Part shown: one piece after another, positions 25,464 through 33,334 of the stretch
Layout of the letters: every line of letters starts with the position of its first letter
Numbering within the stretch: the first letter of the stretch is position 1
From: Candidatus Omnitrophota bacterium
GTDB taxonomy: Bacteria > Ratteibacteria > UBA8468 > B48-G9 > JAFGKM01
Reading direction: 5' to 3'
Length of the DNA stretch: 38,173 bases
Assembly: GCA_023818645.1 (NCBI GenBank)
Contig: JAMWCJ010000009.1
Span: forward strand, 1-38,173
The notes under the pieces: model-generated
The model's input: the letters and a program-made list of their open reading frames with translations, nothing else
Told to the model about the DNA's origin: nothing
Database searches by the model: none
Translations under genes and position numbers: made by a program

Positions 25464-26290
25464 TTTTGCTCTCCAATTTTTTCAATTTCTTTTCTTTTAA
25501 ATAATGGACTATTTTTATCTATAAATTCTGGTTCTGTACAACCAAAGCAGGGGGAATTATTTTTTATACACCAGTTCGTTCCTCCGTTCCATTCTCTTAT
25601 AGGACAATCAGCATATGTAAAAGGGCCCTTGCAACCAACTAAATATAAACAACCTTCTTCAGAAAAACTCTTTGCAAATGCCCCTTTGTCAAAATAAGGT
25701 CTTCTTGGACAATTTTCATGGATCAATCTGGAATAAAAATCTAAAGGTCTATTTAATTCGTCAAGTTTTATTTCTGCTCCAATTATAATCTTTGTAATAG
25801 TCCCCAAAAACCAATCTGGATGAGGAGGACATCCTGGAATATTTATGAGTAATTTTTCAATTTTTCTTTCTTCCATAATTTCTTTTACTGGTTTACAACC
25901 AGTAGGATTTGGTAAACTTGCAGGAATTCCTCCAAAACAAGAACAACTTCCAATACATATAATTCCTTTACAATTTTCCATCAAATCATATAAAATCTCT
26001 AAAAATGTTTTTTCTCCTATCTTGCCATAAATTCCACCGTCTTTAGTTGGAATAACACCTTCAACAACAAGAAAAAAATCTTTTTTGAGGTTCTCTTCCT
26101 TCAAAACTTCTATTACTTTTTCTCCACTTTCTGCCATTATTGTTGACTGGAAAACTAAAGAAACTGCTTTTCCTGGAACAATTTCATCAAGAAGTAAATT
26201 TTTTATTTTAAGAGAAGAAGAATTTAAAACAGAAATAGTACATCCTGTGCAAGTGCCAGATTGAAACCACACCACTTTTATATTTTCCAT
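25460..26290 (-). CDS. [NiFe] hydrogenase small subunit, cytoplasmic
   Basis: This 276-residue Fe-S subunit carries electrons from the NiFe site. Proximal cluster ligands are Cys14 and Cys17 (SGTCTGCTISV), the Cys of GSCSCFGG and that of PGCPPHPDW. The distal cluster has HENCPRR with EEGCLYLVGC. The medial cluster region reads YADCP, NWCIKNNSPCFGC. It has Cys where standard group 1 enzymes have Pro (NWPV), so a [4Fe-4S] and not a [3Fe-4S] medial cluster is expected. There is no Tat signal and no C-terminal membrane helix, so it is soluble and cytoplasmic. The extra cysteines of O2-tolerant enzymes are absent. It starts one base after the folD stop. Confidence 0.96.
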   Translation of the reverse strand: MENIKVVWFQSGTCTGCTISVLNSSSLKIKNLLLDEIVPGKAVSLVFQSTIMAESGEKVIEVLKEENLKKDFFLVVEGVIPTKDGGIYGKIGEKTFLEILYDLMENCKGIICIGSCSCFGGIPASLPNPTGCKPVKEIMEERKIEKLLINIPGCPPHPDWFLGTITKIIIGAEIKLDELNRPLDFYSRLIHENCPRRPYFDKGAFAKSFSEEGCLYLVGCKGPFTYADCPIREWNGGTNWCIKNNSPCFGCTEPEFIDKNSPLFKRKEIEKIGEQK

Positions 26291-26291
26291 T

Positions 26292-27149
26292 TTATACTCC
26301 CTTTTGTAATTTTGTTAGTAAAACTGTATTCCTTAACAATATCGCTGTAGTAATTGGTCCAACTCCTCCAGGAACAGGTGTAATCCAACTTGCTTTTTCT
26401 TTTGCCTTTTCAAATTCAACATCTCCTACTATTTTATCACCAACTTTATTTATTCCAACATCTATTACAATTGCTCCTTCTCTTATCCAATCTCCAGGTA
26501 TTAAATTTGCTTTACCAACAGCAACTATTAATATTTCTGCTCTTTTTACATGTTCTTCCAATTTTCCAGCGTCTGAAGTTCCTATATGGCATATTGTTGT
26601 AGTTGCAAATTTATCAACTAAAAGTAAAGCAACTGGTTTTCCAACTATATCTGAATGACCAACCATAACAACTTCTTTCCCATACAAATCAATTCCAAGA
26701 TAATTAATTATCTCTTTAACTGCAAGTGCTGTACATGGACCAACAAATGGCTTTCCATAAACAATCCATCCCATATTAGTGGGATTAACTCCTTCAACAT
26801 CTTTTTCAGGAGATATTTTTGACTGAACTTTCCTTGTGTCAACTCCTTTTGGTAAAGGTAATTGTAGAATTATTCCTGAAACTTCTTGATTTTTATTTAA
26901 TCTATCTATATTTTCAATAATTCCAGATTCATCTATATTTTCAGATAAACTTAATATCTCATAATTAATTCCAATTTTTTCACAATTTTTCTTCTGCTGA
27001 TTCATATAAACCATACTTGCAGGATTTTCGCCTAAAGAAACAGCAATAAGTTTTGGAATAATACCTTTTGATTTTAAATGTTCAATTTCTTTTTTTACTT
27101 CTTCTTTTATTTTTTCTGCAATAATCTTTCCATCAATCAAATTTCCCAT
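26292..27149 (-). CDS. folD: Methylene-THF dehydrogenase / methenyl-THF cyclohydrolase
   Basis: FolD oxidises or forms 5,10-methylene-THF and hydrolyses methenyl-THF. I chose the ATG at 27149 (MGNLIDGKIIAEKI), one base after the fchA stop. Motifs are VYMNQQKKNCEKIGI with the active-site Lys, LQLPLPKGVDTRKV and PEKDVEGVNPTNMG. VMVGHSDIVGKPVALLLV is the nucleotide-binding loop and TPVPGGVGPITTAILL the C-terminal signature. The length of 285 aa is normal. The adjacent fchA would duplicate the cyclohydrolase step, so flux through this segment may be high. NAD versus NADP use cannot be decided from sequence alone. Confidence 0.97.
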   Translation of the reverse strand: MGNLIDGKIIAEKIKEEVKKEIEHLKSKGIIPKLIAVSLGENPASMVYMNQQKKNCEKIGINYEILSLSENIDESGIIENIDRLNKNQEVSGIILQLPLPKGVDTRKVQSKISPEKDVEGVNPTNMGWIVYGKPFVGPCTALAVKEIINYLGIDLYGKEVVMVGHSDIVGKPVALLLVDKFATTTICHIGTSDAGKLEEHVKRAEILIVAVGKANLIPGDWIREGAIVIDVGINKVGDKIVGDVEFEKAKEKASWITPVPGGVGPITTAILLRNTVLLTKLQKGV

Positions 27150-27150
27150 C

Positions 27151-27756
27151 TTATACCCCCATTTTTTCAATAACTATTTTATTTATTTTTTCACTTTTAT
27201 CTTTTATTTTTTTTTCCAATATCTCTATTTCTTGTTTAATATTTTTCTTCAATTCTTGATCTTTTAAAAATTTCAGATTTATCAATATATTTATCTTACC
27301 GCTGATAAAAGCACCAAATGCAAAAATATTAGCAATTCCAGTATCAGAAATCAAATTTTTATTTCCTTTTTCTACAAGTATATCGCAAAAATTAACTATT
27401 TCAACCATATAATTACATATTTTAAGATGTAAATTAGCTGAACTTTTTAAATGCTCTTCTGTATCCTTCTTTTTTTTAATTGCCTCATCAATCTTTTTAT
27501 ATATCCTGCTATCTTCTTCAATAAAATTTGAGCAATCCTTTAAAATCTCATCGTTTCTTTCTTTAATCTTCTTTAACTCTTCCTGAAATTCTTCATAACC
27601 CTTTTTCCCAATCGTATAATTTAAGACCATATTAAGAAGGGAACTTGAAAGAGAAGCAAGACAGGCAACAGCACTACCACCACCAGGAATAGGTGTTTTT
27701 GCTGATAAAATATCAAAATAATTTTTTAAAGAACTATTTAAAAAATTACAATCCAT
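27151..27756 (-). CDS. fchA: Methenyl-THF cyclohydrolase (FchA, cyclodeaminase family)
   Basis: FchA interconverts 10-formyl-THF and 5,10-methenyl-THF, or acts as formimino-THF cyclodeaminase. The 201-residue all-helical protein shows AKTPIPGGGSAVACLASLSS near residue 19. It then has MVLNYTIGKKGYEEF and the later SDTGIANIFAFGAFISG, all family signatures. There is no fused formiminotransferase domain and no histidine-degradation gene nearby. With folD and metVF adjacent, a C1-pathway role is more likely. It overlaps rhaB by 11 bases and is followed by folD at one base. Confidence 0.88.
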   Translation of the reverse strand: MDCNFLNSSLKNYFDILSAKTPIPGGGSAVACLASLSSSLLNMVLNYTIGKKGYEEFQEELKKIKERNDEILKDCSNFIEEDSRIYKKIDEAIKKKKDTEEHLKSSANLHLKICNYMVEIVNFCDILVEKGNKNLISDTGIANIFAFGAFISGKINILINLKFLKDQELKKNIKQEIEILEKKIKDKSEKINKIVIEKMGV

Positions 27757-29254
27757 AATGAAATTCTTTTAGTTTTAAATATTTCTCGTAATTCTCATCC
27801 CATAATTCAGTATTTTCTGGTCTAAAAACAATTAAAGGAAAAGAATTTCTTATTATTTCTCTAATCTGATATATATCTTTAATTTCTCTCTTTGCAAGAA
27901 CTTGAATTAATATATTCCCAATACTTGTTGCTTCTGAAGGTCCTGTTATAACAATTTTTTTTGTTGCAGAAGAAGCAAATTGAGAAAGAAGTGAATTTTT
28001 ACTGCCACCTCCTACTATATGTAATGTTTCTATCTCATATCCTATAATCTCTTCAAGTTTTTCTAAAACATACCTATATTCCATTGCCAAACTTTCAAGA
28101 ATTACTCTTGTTATTTGAGAAATATCTTCTGGGACTTTCTGCCCTGTTTTTTTACAATAATTTTTGATCTTTTCAACCATATTTCCTGGGTAAAGAAAAT
28201 CTGCATTGTTAACATCAATAAAAGAATAAAAAGGAGTTTCATTTTTAGCCATTTCAACCAACTCTTCATATTTGTATGTCTTTTCTAATTTGTCCCATTC
28301 TTTCTTACATTCCTGTAATATCCACAATCCCATTATATTTTTTAAAAATCTTATTGAGCCTCCAAAACCACCCTCATTAGTAAAATTATATTCAAGTACT
28401 TTATCATTTATTATTGGGTCTGTAATTTCAACTCCAAGTAAAGACCATGTTCCAGAAGAAAGATAAGCCCATTTTTCTTCCTCTTTTCCTGGTGTTCCAA
28501 CTACTGCAGAAGCAGTATCATGACAGCATACAGCGAAAACAGGTATCTGACCCACTCCTATTTCTTCCTGTAGTTTTTTAGTTATATTTCCGAATAAAGT
28601 TCCTGGAGAAATAACCTGTGGGAGAAAATCTGTTTTTATATCAAGTTGTTCAAGTATACCAAAGCACCAATTTCCTCTTGGTGCTTTATTTTGTCCAGTT
28701 GCTAAAGAATTATACATCTGTGAGGTTGTTGTAATTGTGTATTCACAAAACTTTTCACCAGTTAATAAAAAATTAAATAAATCAGGCATAAAAAGTAATG
28801 TTTTACAATTGTCAAGTAAATAAGGGAATTCTTTTTTTGTTGCATATAACTGAAATAAAGTATTAAGAGGCATAAATTGAATACCTGTTTCTTTAAAAAT
28901 TCTTTCTTTTGAAATTATTTGGAAAACTTCTTCCATTATTCCATTTGTTCTCTCGTCTCTATAATGGAAAGGATTTGAAAGAATTAAGTTATTTTCGCCA
29001 ATAAAACCACAATCAACACCCCATGTTGTAACTCCAATTCCTGCAATTTCTCCATAATTTTTAGCAATTGATATAATCTTTTTAACTTCTTCAAACAAAG
29101 ACAATAAATTCCAAAATCTATGATTAAAAATTATTGTATTATGGGTTGGAAATCTATGAATCTCTTCTATTGCAAGTTTATTTCCATCAAAACTTCCAAT
29201 TATCCCTCTTCCACTTTCTGCTCCTAAATCTATTGCAATATAATTTTTTTTCAT
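27746..29254 (-). CDS. rhaB: Rhamnulokinase-like FGGY sugar kinase
   Basis: RhaB phosphorylates L-rhamnulose in rhamnose breakdown. The 502-residue protein has the FGGY kinase layout. Its motifs are YIAIDLGAESGRGIIGSFDG, GVTTWGVDCGFIG, FHYRDERTNGIMEEVF, ITTTSQMYNSLATGQ, AVCCHDTASAVVGTPG and YLSSGTWSLLGVE. HIVGGGSKNSLLSQFASSAT is the C-terminal adenosine site. These agree with RhaB more than with xylulose or glycerol kinases, but exact substrate is not certain. It is the first gene of the operon that continues into fchA, folD, hydrogenase and metVF. A consensus -35 and a -10 box 7 nt from the ATG suggest a leaderless message. rhaA and rhaD are not in the window. Confidence 0.9.
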   Translation of the reverse strand: MKKNYIAIDLGAESGRGIIGSFDGNKLAIEEIHRFPTHNTIIFNHRFWNLLSLFEEVKKIISIAKNYGEIAGIGVTTWGVDCGFIGENNLILSNPFHYRDERTNGIMEEVFQIISKERIFKETGIQFMPLNTLFQLYATKKEFPYLLDNCKTLLFMPDLFNFLLTGEKFCEYTITTTSQMYNSLATGQNKAPRGNWCFGILEQLDIKTDFLPQVISPGTLFGNITKKLQEEIGVGQIPVFAVCCHDTASAVVGTPGKEEEKWAYLSSGTWSLLGVEITDPIINDKVLEYNFTNEGGFGGSIRFLKNIMGLWILQECKKEWDKLEKTYKYEELVEMAKNETPFYSFIDVNNADFLYPGNMVEKIKNYCKKTGQKVPEDISQITRVILESLAMEYRYVLEKLEEIIGYEIETLHIVGGGSKNSLLSQFASSATKKIVITGPSEATSIGNILIQVLAKREIKDIYQIREIIRNSFPLIVFRPENTELWDENYEKYLKLKEFHYGL

Positions 29255-29261
29255 ATGAAAT

Positions 29262-29290
29262 ATTTAAATCCAATTTTGAATTTTTGTCAA
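29262..29290 (-). promoter_or_regulatory. Promoter of the rhaB-C1-hydrogenase operon, probably leaderless
   Basis: TTGACA (29290-29285) and TTAAAT (29267-29262) are 17 nt apart on the minus strand. Only 7 nt separate the -10 from the rhaB ATG, and no ribosome binding site is present. Transcription would start at or next to the ATG. Confidence 0.65.
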
Positions 29291-29352
29291 TTTTAAAACT
29301 CCTTTTTGAGTAAAAACAAGTATAAAACATATGGAAAAAATAGATTATGGAT

Positions 29353-29380
29353 TTGTTTTTGTAAAAAAAAGTTATATAAT
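29353..29380 (+). promoter_or_regulatory. Promoter of the dehydrogenase gene, probably leaderless
   Basis: TTGTTT and a perfect TATAAT are 16 nt apart. The ATG at 29390 is 9 nt after the -10 and lacks a ribosome binding site. This supports that ATG over the longer TTG-initiated reading at 29306, which would begin upstream of the promoter. Confidence 0.55.
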
Positions 29381-29389
29381 TTTAATGCT

Positions 29390-30325
29390 ATGAGAAATTT
29401 TAGTGTATTCTACATAGAAAAAGGAAGATTTGAGATAAAAGAACATGAGATAGAAAAATTAAAAGAGGATGAGGTTCTTGTAAAATGTCTTGCAAATGGA
29501 GTTTGTATGTGGGAAGCATCTTTATATGCAGGAATAGAAAAGTTACCAAAAAACTCAATTATAGGACACGAAGGGATAGGAATTGTAGTTGAAAAAGGGA
29601 AAAATGTTAAAAAAGTTAAAAAAGATGATTATGTTGTCTGTTATAAATGGAGTTTATATCAAAAATTAAAAGAAGATGAAATCAAAAAATTTTCTATTAA
29701 AATAGATGATCCATCAAAATATATAGTTGAACCAGTTGCTTGTGTTATAAATGCACTTCAATTTTACGAAATAATTCCGGGGGATAAACTTGCTTTAATT
29801 GGAGCAGGTTTTATGGGGCTTTTAAATCTCCAAGGTCTATCTGGTTATCCTATTGAAGAAATTGCTGTATTTGATGTCAAAGATTATAATCTTAAACTTG
29901 CTAATGAATTTGGAGCAACTGAAATTATAAATGTTAAAGATAAATTTGAAATTGAAAAGTTTAAAAATAGATTTGATTTTGTAATTGAATGTGCCGGTTC
30001 TCAAAAAGCAATAAACTTAGCAGAAGAAATTGTTAATAAATGTGGAAAAATCGCTTTCTTCTCCTGGCATCATGAAAAAAGAATTATAAATCCAAGTTTA
30101 TGGCATACAAAGGGACTTATTGTTTTAAATCCGTCTCCAGTTATAGGGATTAAAAGGAATATTGATAATTTTGACAGAGCCATTAAACTTTTAGAAAATA
30201 AAAAGTTCAATCTTGAAAAACTTGTAACACATAGATTTTCTGTTAATGAAATAGATAATGCAATGAAACTGGCAATAGAAAAACCAGAAGGATGTATTAA
30301 GGTTATTCTTATTTTTGATATTTAA
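29390..30325 (+). CDS. Zinc-type alcohol/polyol dehydrogenase-like protein (MDR family)
   Basis: This 311-residue medium-chain dehydrogenase-like protein would oxidise an alcohol or sugar with NAD(P). Likely catalytic zinc ligands are the Cys in NGVCMWEASLYAG, the His-Glu in IIGHEGIGIV and the Glu in VEPVACVINAL. The Rossmann motif is LALIGAGFMGLLNLQGL, followed by VFDVKDYNLKLANEFGATE. The four-cysteine structural zinc loop is missing, so the protein is shorter than classic enzymes. The chosen ATG gives MRNFSVFYIEKG. It is divergent from rhaB across a shared promoter region, so a sugar or polyol substrate is plausible but unproven. Its 3' end overlaps hisC on the other strand by 17 bases. Confidence 0.82.
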   Translation: MRNFSVFYIEKGRFEIKEHEIEKLKEDEVLVKCLANGVCMWEASLYAGIEKLPKNSIIGHEGIGIVVEKGKNVKKVKKDDYVVCYKWSLYQKLKEDEIKKFSIKIDDPSKYIVEPVACVINALQFYEIIPGDKLALIGAGFMGLLNLQGLSGYPIEEIAVFDVKDYNLKLANEFGATEIINVKDKFEIEKFKNRFDFVIECAGSQKAINLAEEIVNKCGKIAFFSWHHEKRIINPSLWHTKGLIVLNPSPVIGIKRNIDNFDRAIKLLENKKFNLEKLVTHRFSVNEIDNAMKLAIEKPEGCIKVILIFDI

Positions 30326-31421
30326 TTATTTCGGAAAGTTCCTTAATTAAAAGTTTGTTTTCTTCTTCAGTTCCAATTGTTATTCTCACATATTGATTGC
30401 TTAAATTAAAACTTTTCATCCCTCTTATTATAATCCCTCTTTTTTCAAGTTCTTTGACTATATCTGTTGCATCCTGTTTAAACTTACAGAGTATAAAATT
30501 GGCTTCTGTAGGAATATATTCAATTCCTAATTTCTCAAAACTTCCATATAAAAACCTTTTACCTTCTTTATTTACATTAATTGATTTTTTAACAAAATCT
30601 TGGTCATTCAAGGCAGTTATAGCAGCAATTTGAGCAAGTCCTGTTGTATTAAAAGGTGGTCTTATTCTTTCCATATAATTTAAAATTTCACTTTTCCCTA
30701 TTCCATAACCAATCCTTAAAGAAGCAAGACCATAAATTTTTGAAAAACTTCTTGTAAGAACTATATTTTTATCTTTATAATAAGGAAAACAGGTTCCAAA
30801 ATTTTTATTTTCCACATACTCAAAATATGCTTCATCAGAAATTATAATAATATTATCAGGTATTTTACTTAAGAATTTTTCAAGTTGTTCTTTATATACA
30901 ATTGTTCCTGTTGGATTATTCGGATTACATAAGATTATCACTTTTGTTTTTGAAGTAATTCTTTCAAAAAATTTATTAAGATTATATGAAAAGTTTTCTT
31001 CAAGAGGGACTTCAACAGGCACACCACCAACTTTCAAAACTAAGATCCTATAAATAATGAAAGAAGGGAAAGGATAAATAACCTCTTCTCCTGGATTTAC
31101 AAATGTTTCAATTGCAAGAGAAATTACTTCACTTGAACCACTACCAAGAATTATTTCATCTTCAGGTATATTGAGAAAATTTGATAATTCTTTTTTTAAA
31201 TAATAACCAGAACCATCAGGATATCTATTAATATTATCAAGATTTTCCCTTAATGCCTCTTTTACTTTTTGTGAATAACCAAGAGGATTTTCATTTGATG
31301 CGAGTTTTATAATTCTTTTAAGATTATAGAGCCTTTTTACATCATCAATCGGTTTTCCAGGAACATAAGGAGCAATTTCTTTTATCTCTTTTCTTACAAG
31401 TTTATCAATATTATCTCCCAT
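30309..31421 (-). CDS. hisC: Histidinol-phosphate aminotransferase
   Basis: HisC is a PLP enzyme that makes histidinol phosphate from imidazole acetol phosphate. The 370-residue protein shows KLASNENPLGYSQKV, NRYPDGSGYYLK, LGSGSSEVISLAIE, CNPNNPTGTIVYKE, SDEAYFEYV and the PLP-lysine segment TRSFSKIYGLASLRIGYG. These are standard for HisC, though close relatives act on aromatic amino acids. No other his genes are near. It overlaps trpS by 11 bases, so the dehydrogenase-facing end of this operon is hisC. Confidence 0.93.
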   Translation of the reverse strand: MGDNIDKLVRKEIKEIAPYVPGKPIDDVKRLYNLKRIIKLASNENPLGYSQKVKEALRENLDNINRYPDGSGYYLKKELSNFLNIPEDEIILGSGSSEVISLAIETFVNPGEEVIYPFPSFIIYRILVLKVGGVPVEVPLEENFSYNLNKFFERITSKTKVIILCNPNNPTGTIVYKEQLEKFLSKIPDNIIIISDEAYFEYVENKNFGTCFPYYKDKNIVLTRSFSKIYGLASLRIGYGIGKSEILNYMERIRPPFNTTGLAQIAAITALNDQDFVKKSINVNKEGKRFLYGSFEKLGIEYIPTEANFILCKFKQDATDIVKELEKRGIIIRGMKSFNLSNQYVRITIGTEEENKLLIKELSEIIKYQK

Positions 31422-32403
31422 AAATAAATCCTATCTTTTCCTTTACTTCATTAATTGTTTTAATTGATGTTTCCCTTGCTTTTTTGCTACCTTCAACAAG
31501 TATTTCAATTAATTTACCTTTATTTTTTCCAAGTTTTTCCCTTTTTATTCTTATCTCTTCAAGGTATTCAATAAGTTTTTCTCCAAGTTGTTTTTTACAA
31601 TCAGTACACCCTATCTTTGCACCTTTACAATCAATCTCTATTTCTGCAACTTTCTTCTCATTAAAAATTTTATGATAAGAAAAAACAGGACAGGTTTCTG
31701 GATGCCCTGGATCATTTTTATATATTCTCTTGGGGTCTGTAAACATCTTACTTACCTTCTCTTTTATAATTTCAGGACTATCTTTTAAATAAATTGCATT
31801 ATTGTATGATTTACTCATTTTCCTTCCATCTGTTCCAGGGATTTTTGGTGTTTCTGTTAAAATTGCCTGAGGTTCGGGAAATGTCTGTCCATATAAACTG
31901 TTAAACTTCCTTGCTATTTCCCTTGTTAATTCAAGATGAGGCAGTTGGTCTATGCCTATAGGAACAAATTCGGCTTTATAAATCAAAATATCCGCAGCCT
32001 GAAGAACAGGATAACCTAAAAAACCATAAGTATTTAAATCCTTATCCTTTATCTCTTCCCTCTGCTCTTTATAAACAGGATTTCTTTCAAGATATGGAAT
32101 TGGGATAATCATTGAAAAAATTAGATGTAATTCTGTATGTTCTGGAACAAGTGACTGAATAAATATTGTTGATTTTTCAGGATCAAGCCCAGAAGAGATA
32201 AAATCTATTGCTATTTCTTCAACATAATTTTTAATATCTTCTGTATTTGCATAATCAGTACTTAAAGCATGATAATCAGCAATCATATAAAAACATTTAT
32301 AACCCTCATCTTGCAACTTTTTCCAGTTTTTAAGTGCACCAAATAAATGTCCTATATGTAATGGTCCTGTTGGTCTCATTCCACTTAAAATGACCTTTTC
32401 CAT
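31411..32403 (-). CDS. trpS: Tryptophanyl-tRNA synthetase, with Fe-S type cysteines
   Basis: TrpS charges tRNA-Trp. Class I signatures are RPTGPLHIGHLFGAL (HIGH) and GRKMSKSYNNAIYL (KMSKS). The 330-residue length is normal for bacteria. Four cysteines, CPVF...DC...GCTDCKK, with spacing Cx20Cx6Cx2C, lie after the KMSKS loop. They resemble the [4Fe-4S] site described in Thermotoga TrpRS, so a cluster is likely. There is no T-box leader. It starts one base after the macro-NUDIX gene and overlaps hisC. Confidence 0.96.
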   Translation of the reverse strand: MEKVILSGMRPTGPLHIGHLFGALKNWKKLQDEGYKCFYMIADYHALSTDYANTEDIKNYVEEIAIDFISSGLDPEKSTIFIQSLVPEHTELHLIFSMIIPIPYLERNPVYKEQREEIKDKDLNTYGFLGYPVLQAADILIYKAEFVPIGIDQLPHLELTREIARKFNSLYGQTFPEPQAILTETPKIPGTDGRKMSKSYNNAIYLKDSPEIIKEKVSKMFTDPKRIYKNDPGHPETCPVFSYHKIFNEKKVAEIEIDCKGAKIGCTDCKKQLGEKLIEYLEEIRIKREKLGKNKGKLIEILVEGSKKARETSIKTINEVKEKIGFIYGR

Positions 32404-32404
32404 A

Positions 32405-33307
32405 TTAACCTCTTAACTTCTTAACTTCATAACTTCTTAACTTCATACTTTCAAAATATTCTTCAATTATATTTCTATGGTCAAAAGCAATATTCTCTGG
32501 TAGATTATCTTTATTAAAAATTTTTGCATTTTTAGCGTCATCTCCACTCTTCAAAACTCCTTTCCCTTTTGCTGTAAAGACAGTTGATATTGTATGAAAT
32601 CTTGGGTCTCTACCAGGTTTTGAATATGTTTTAAATTGTTTCAAATTATAAATATCAAGGCCTGTTTCCTCTTTTGCTTCTCTTATCGCTGTTTGCTCAC
32701 AACTTTCGCCATACTCAACAAATCCTCCAGGGATAGCCCATCCAAATGGGTAATTTTTTCTTTCTATAAGAACAATTCCATCGCCATACTCAATTATTAT
32801 ATCAACTGTAGGAATTGGATTTTTGTATGTCTTCTTTGTCAAGTTTTTTAAATATTCTTCAAAAACTGCTAAAAAATCATTATAATCTTTTGTTTTATCA
32901 ACGACAAAATTTATTTCCTCAATTTGGAATTTACCTGAAAGATATTTTATCGTCTGAGTAATTACAATTTCTGCCATTATTTTACTATCAAGTTTTCCAG
33001 TTGCATCAAATAGAGCGGGAAAAGAGATAGATTTAATTTTTAGTTTTTCAGATATTTTAAAACAATTTTCCATACATTTTCTTATTGTTTCATAATTTCC
33101 ATCTGTTTTTGTATAGATTATATATTTTGGAGACAGATTTTTTGAAACTATATAAATTGCCTGTCCAACTTTTATATTTTTTAATTTCTTGTTTGCATAC
33201 TCAAATTCTGAAAAGGGATTAACTAAAGCATCAATCTTTTCTGAAATAATATCTCCATTTTTTAAACAAATCCTTATACCCATAATAAAAAAAATCGCTT
33301 TTTCCAT
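32405..33307 (-). CDS. Macro domain-NUDIX hydrolase fusion
   Basis: This 300-residue protein joins two ADP-ribose-related modules. Residues about 9-150 look like a macro domain: [18 protein letters not shown] at the start, then [16 protein letters not shown] and [17 protein letters not shown]. The usual Asn-rich and GGG substrate loop appears shortened. Residues about 165-290 are a NUDIX domain with the complete box [18 protein letters not shown] followed by KEETGL. Substrates such as ADP-ribose or NADH are plausible from the fold pairing. I chose the ATG at 33307, 7 nt after an extended TGG-TATAAT -10; the alternative ATG at 33283 also lacks a ribosome binding site. It heads the trpS-hisC transcript. 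Confidence 0.85.
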   Translation of the reverse strand: MEKAIFFIMGIRICLKNGDIISEKIDALVNPFSEFEYANKKLKNIKVGQAIYIVSKNLSPKYIIYTKTDGNYETIRKCMENCFKISEKLKIKSISFPALFDATGKLDSKIMAEIVITQTIKYLSGKFQIEEINFVVDKTKDYNDFLAVFEEYLKNLTKKTYKNPIPTVDIIIEYGDGIVLIERKNYPFGWAIPGGFVEYGESCEQTAIREAKEETGLDIYNLKQFKTYSKPGRDPRFHTISTVFTAKGKGVLKSGDDAKNAKIFNKDNLPENIAFDHRNIIEEYFESMKLRSYEVKKLRG

Positions 33308-33314
33308 AAAAATA

Positions 33315-33323
33315 ATTATACCA
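33315..33323 (-). promoter_or_regulatory. Extended -10 promoter of the macro-NUDIX gene
   Basis: TGGTATAAT on the minus strand is a perfect extended -10 with no good -35. The ATG follows after 7 nt without a ribosome binding site. This again fits a leaderless message, located just after the dcd stop codon. Confidence 0.5.
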
Positions 33324-33334
33324 TAACCAGAAAA

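Noticed and set aside
25900-26250. O2-tolerant hydrogenase with six-Cys proximal cluster
   Set aside because: The small subunit reads CTGC and CFGG at the diagnostic places, where tolerant enzymes have the two extra Cys (CTCC and WGC). The additional Cys in GSCSC is at a different position.
29306-29389. Longer N-terminus of the MDR dehydrogenase from the TTG at 29306
   Set aside because: The extra residues have no family similarity and the region contains the likely promoter.
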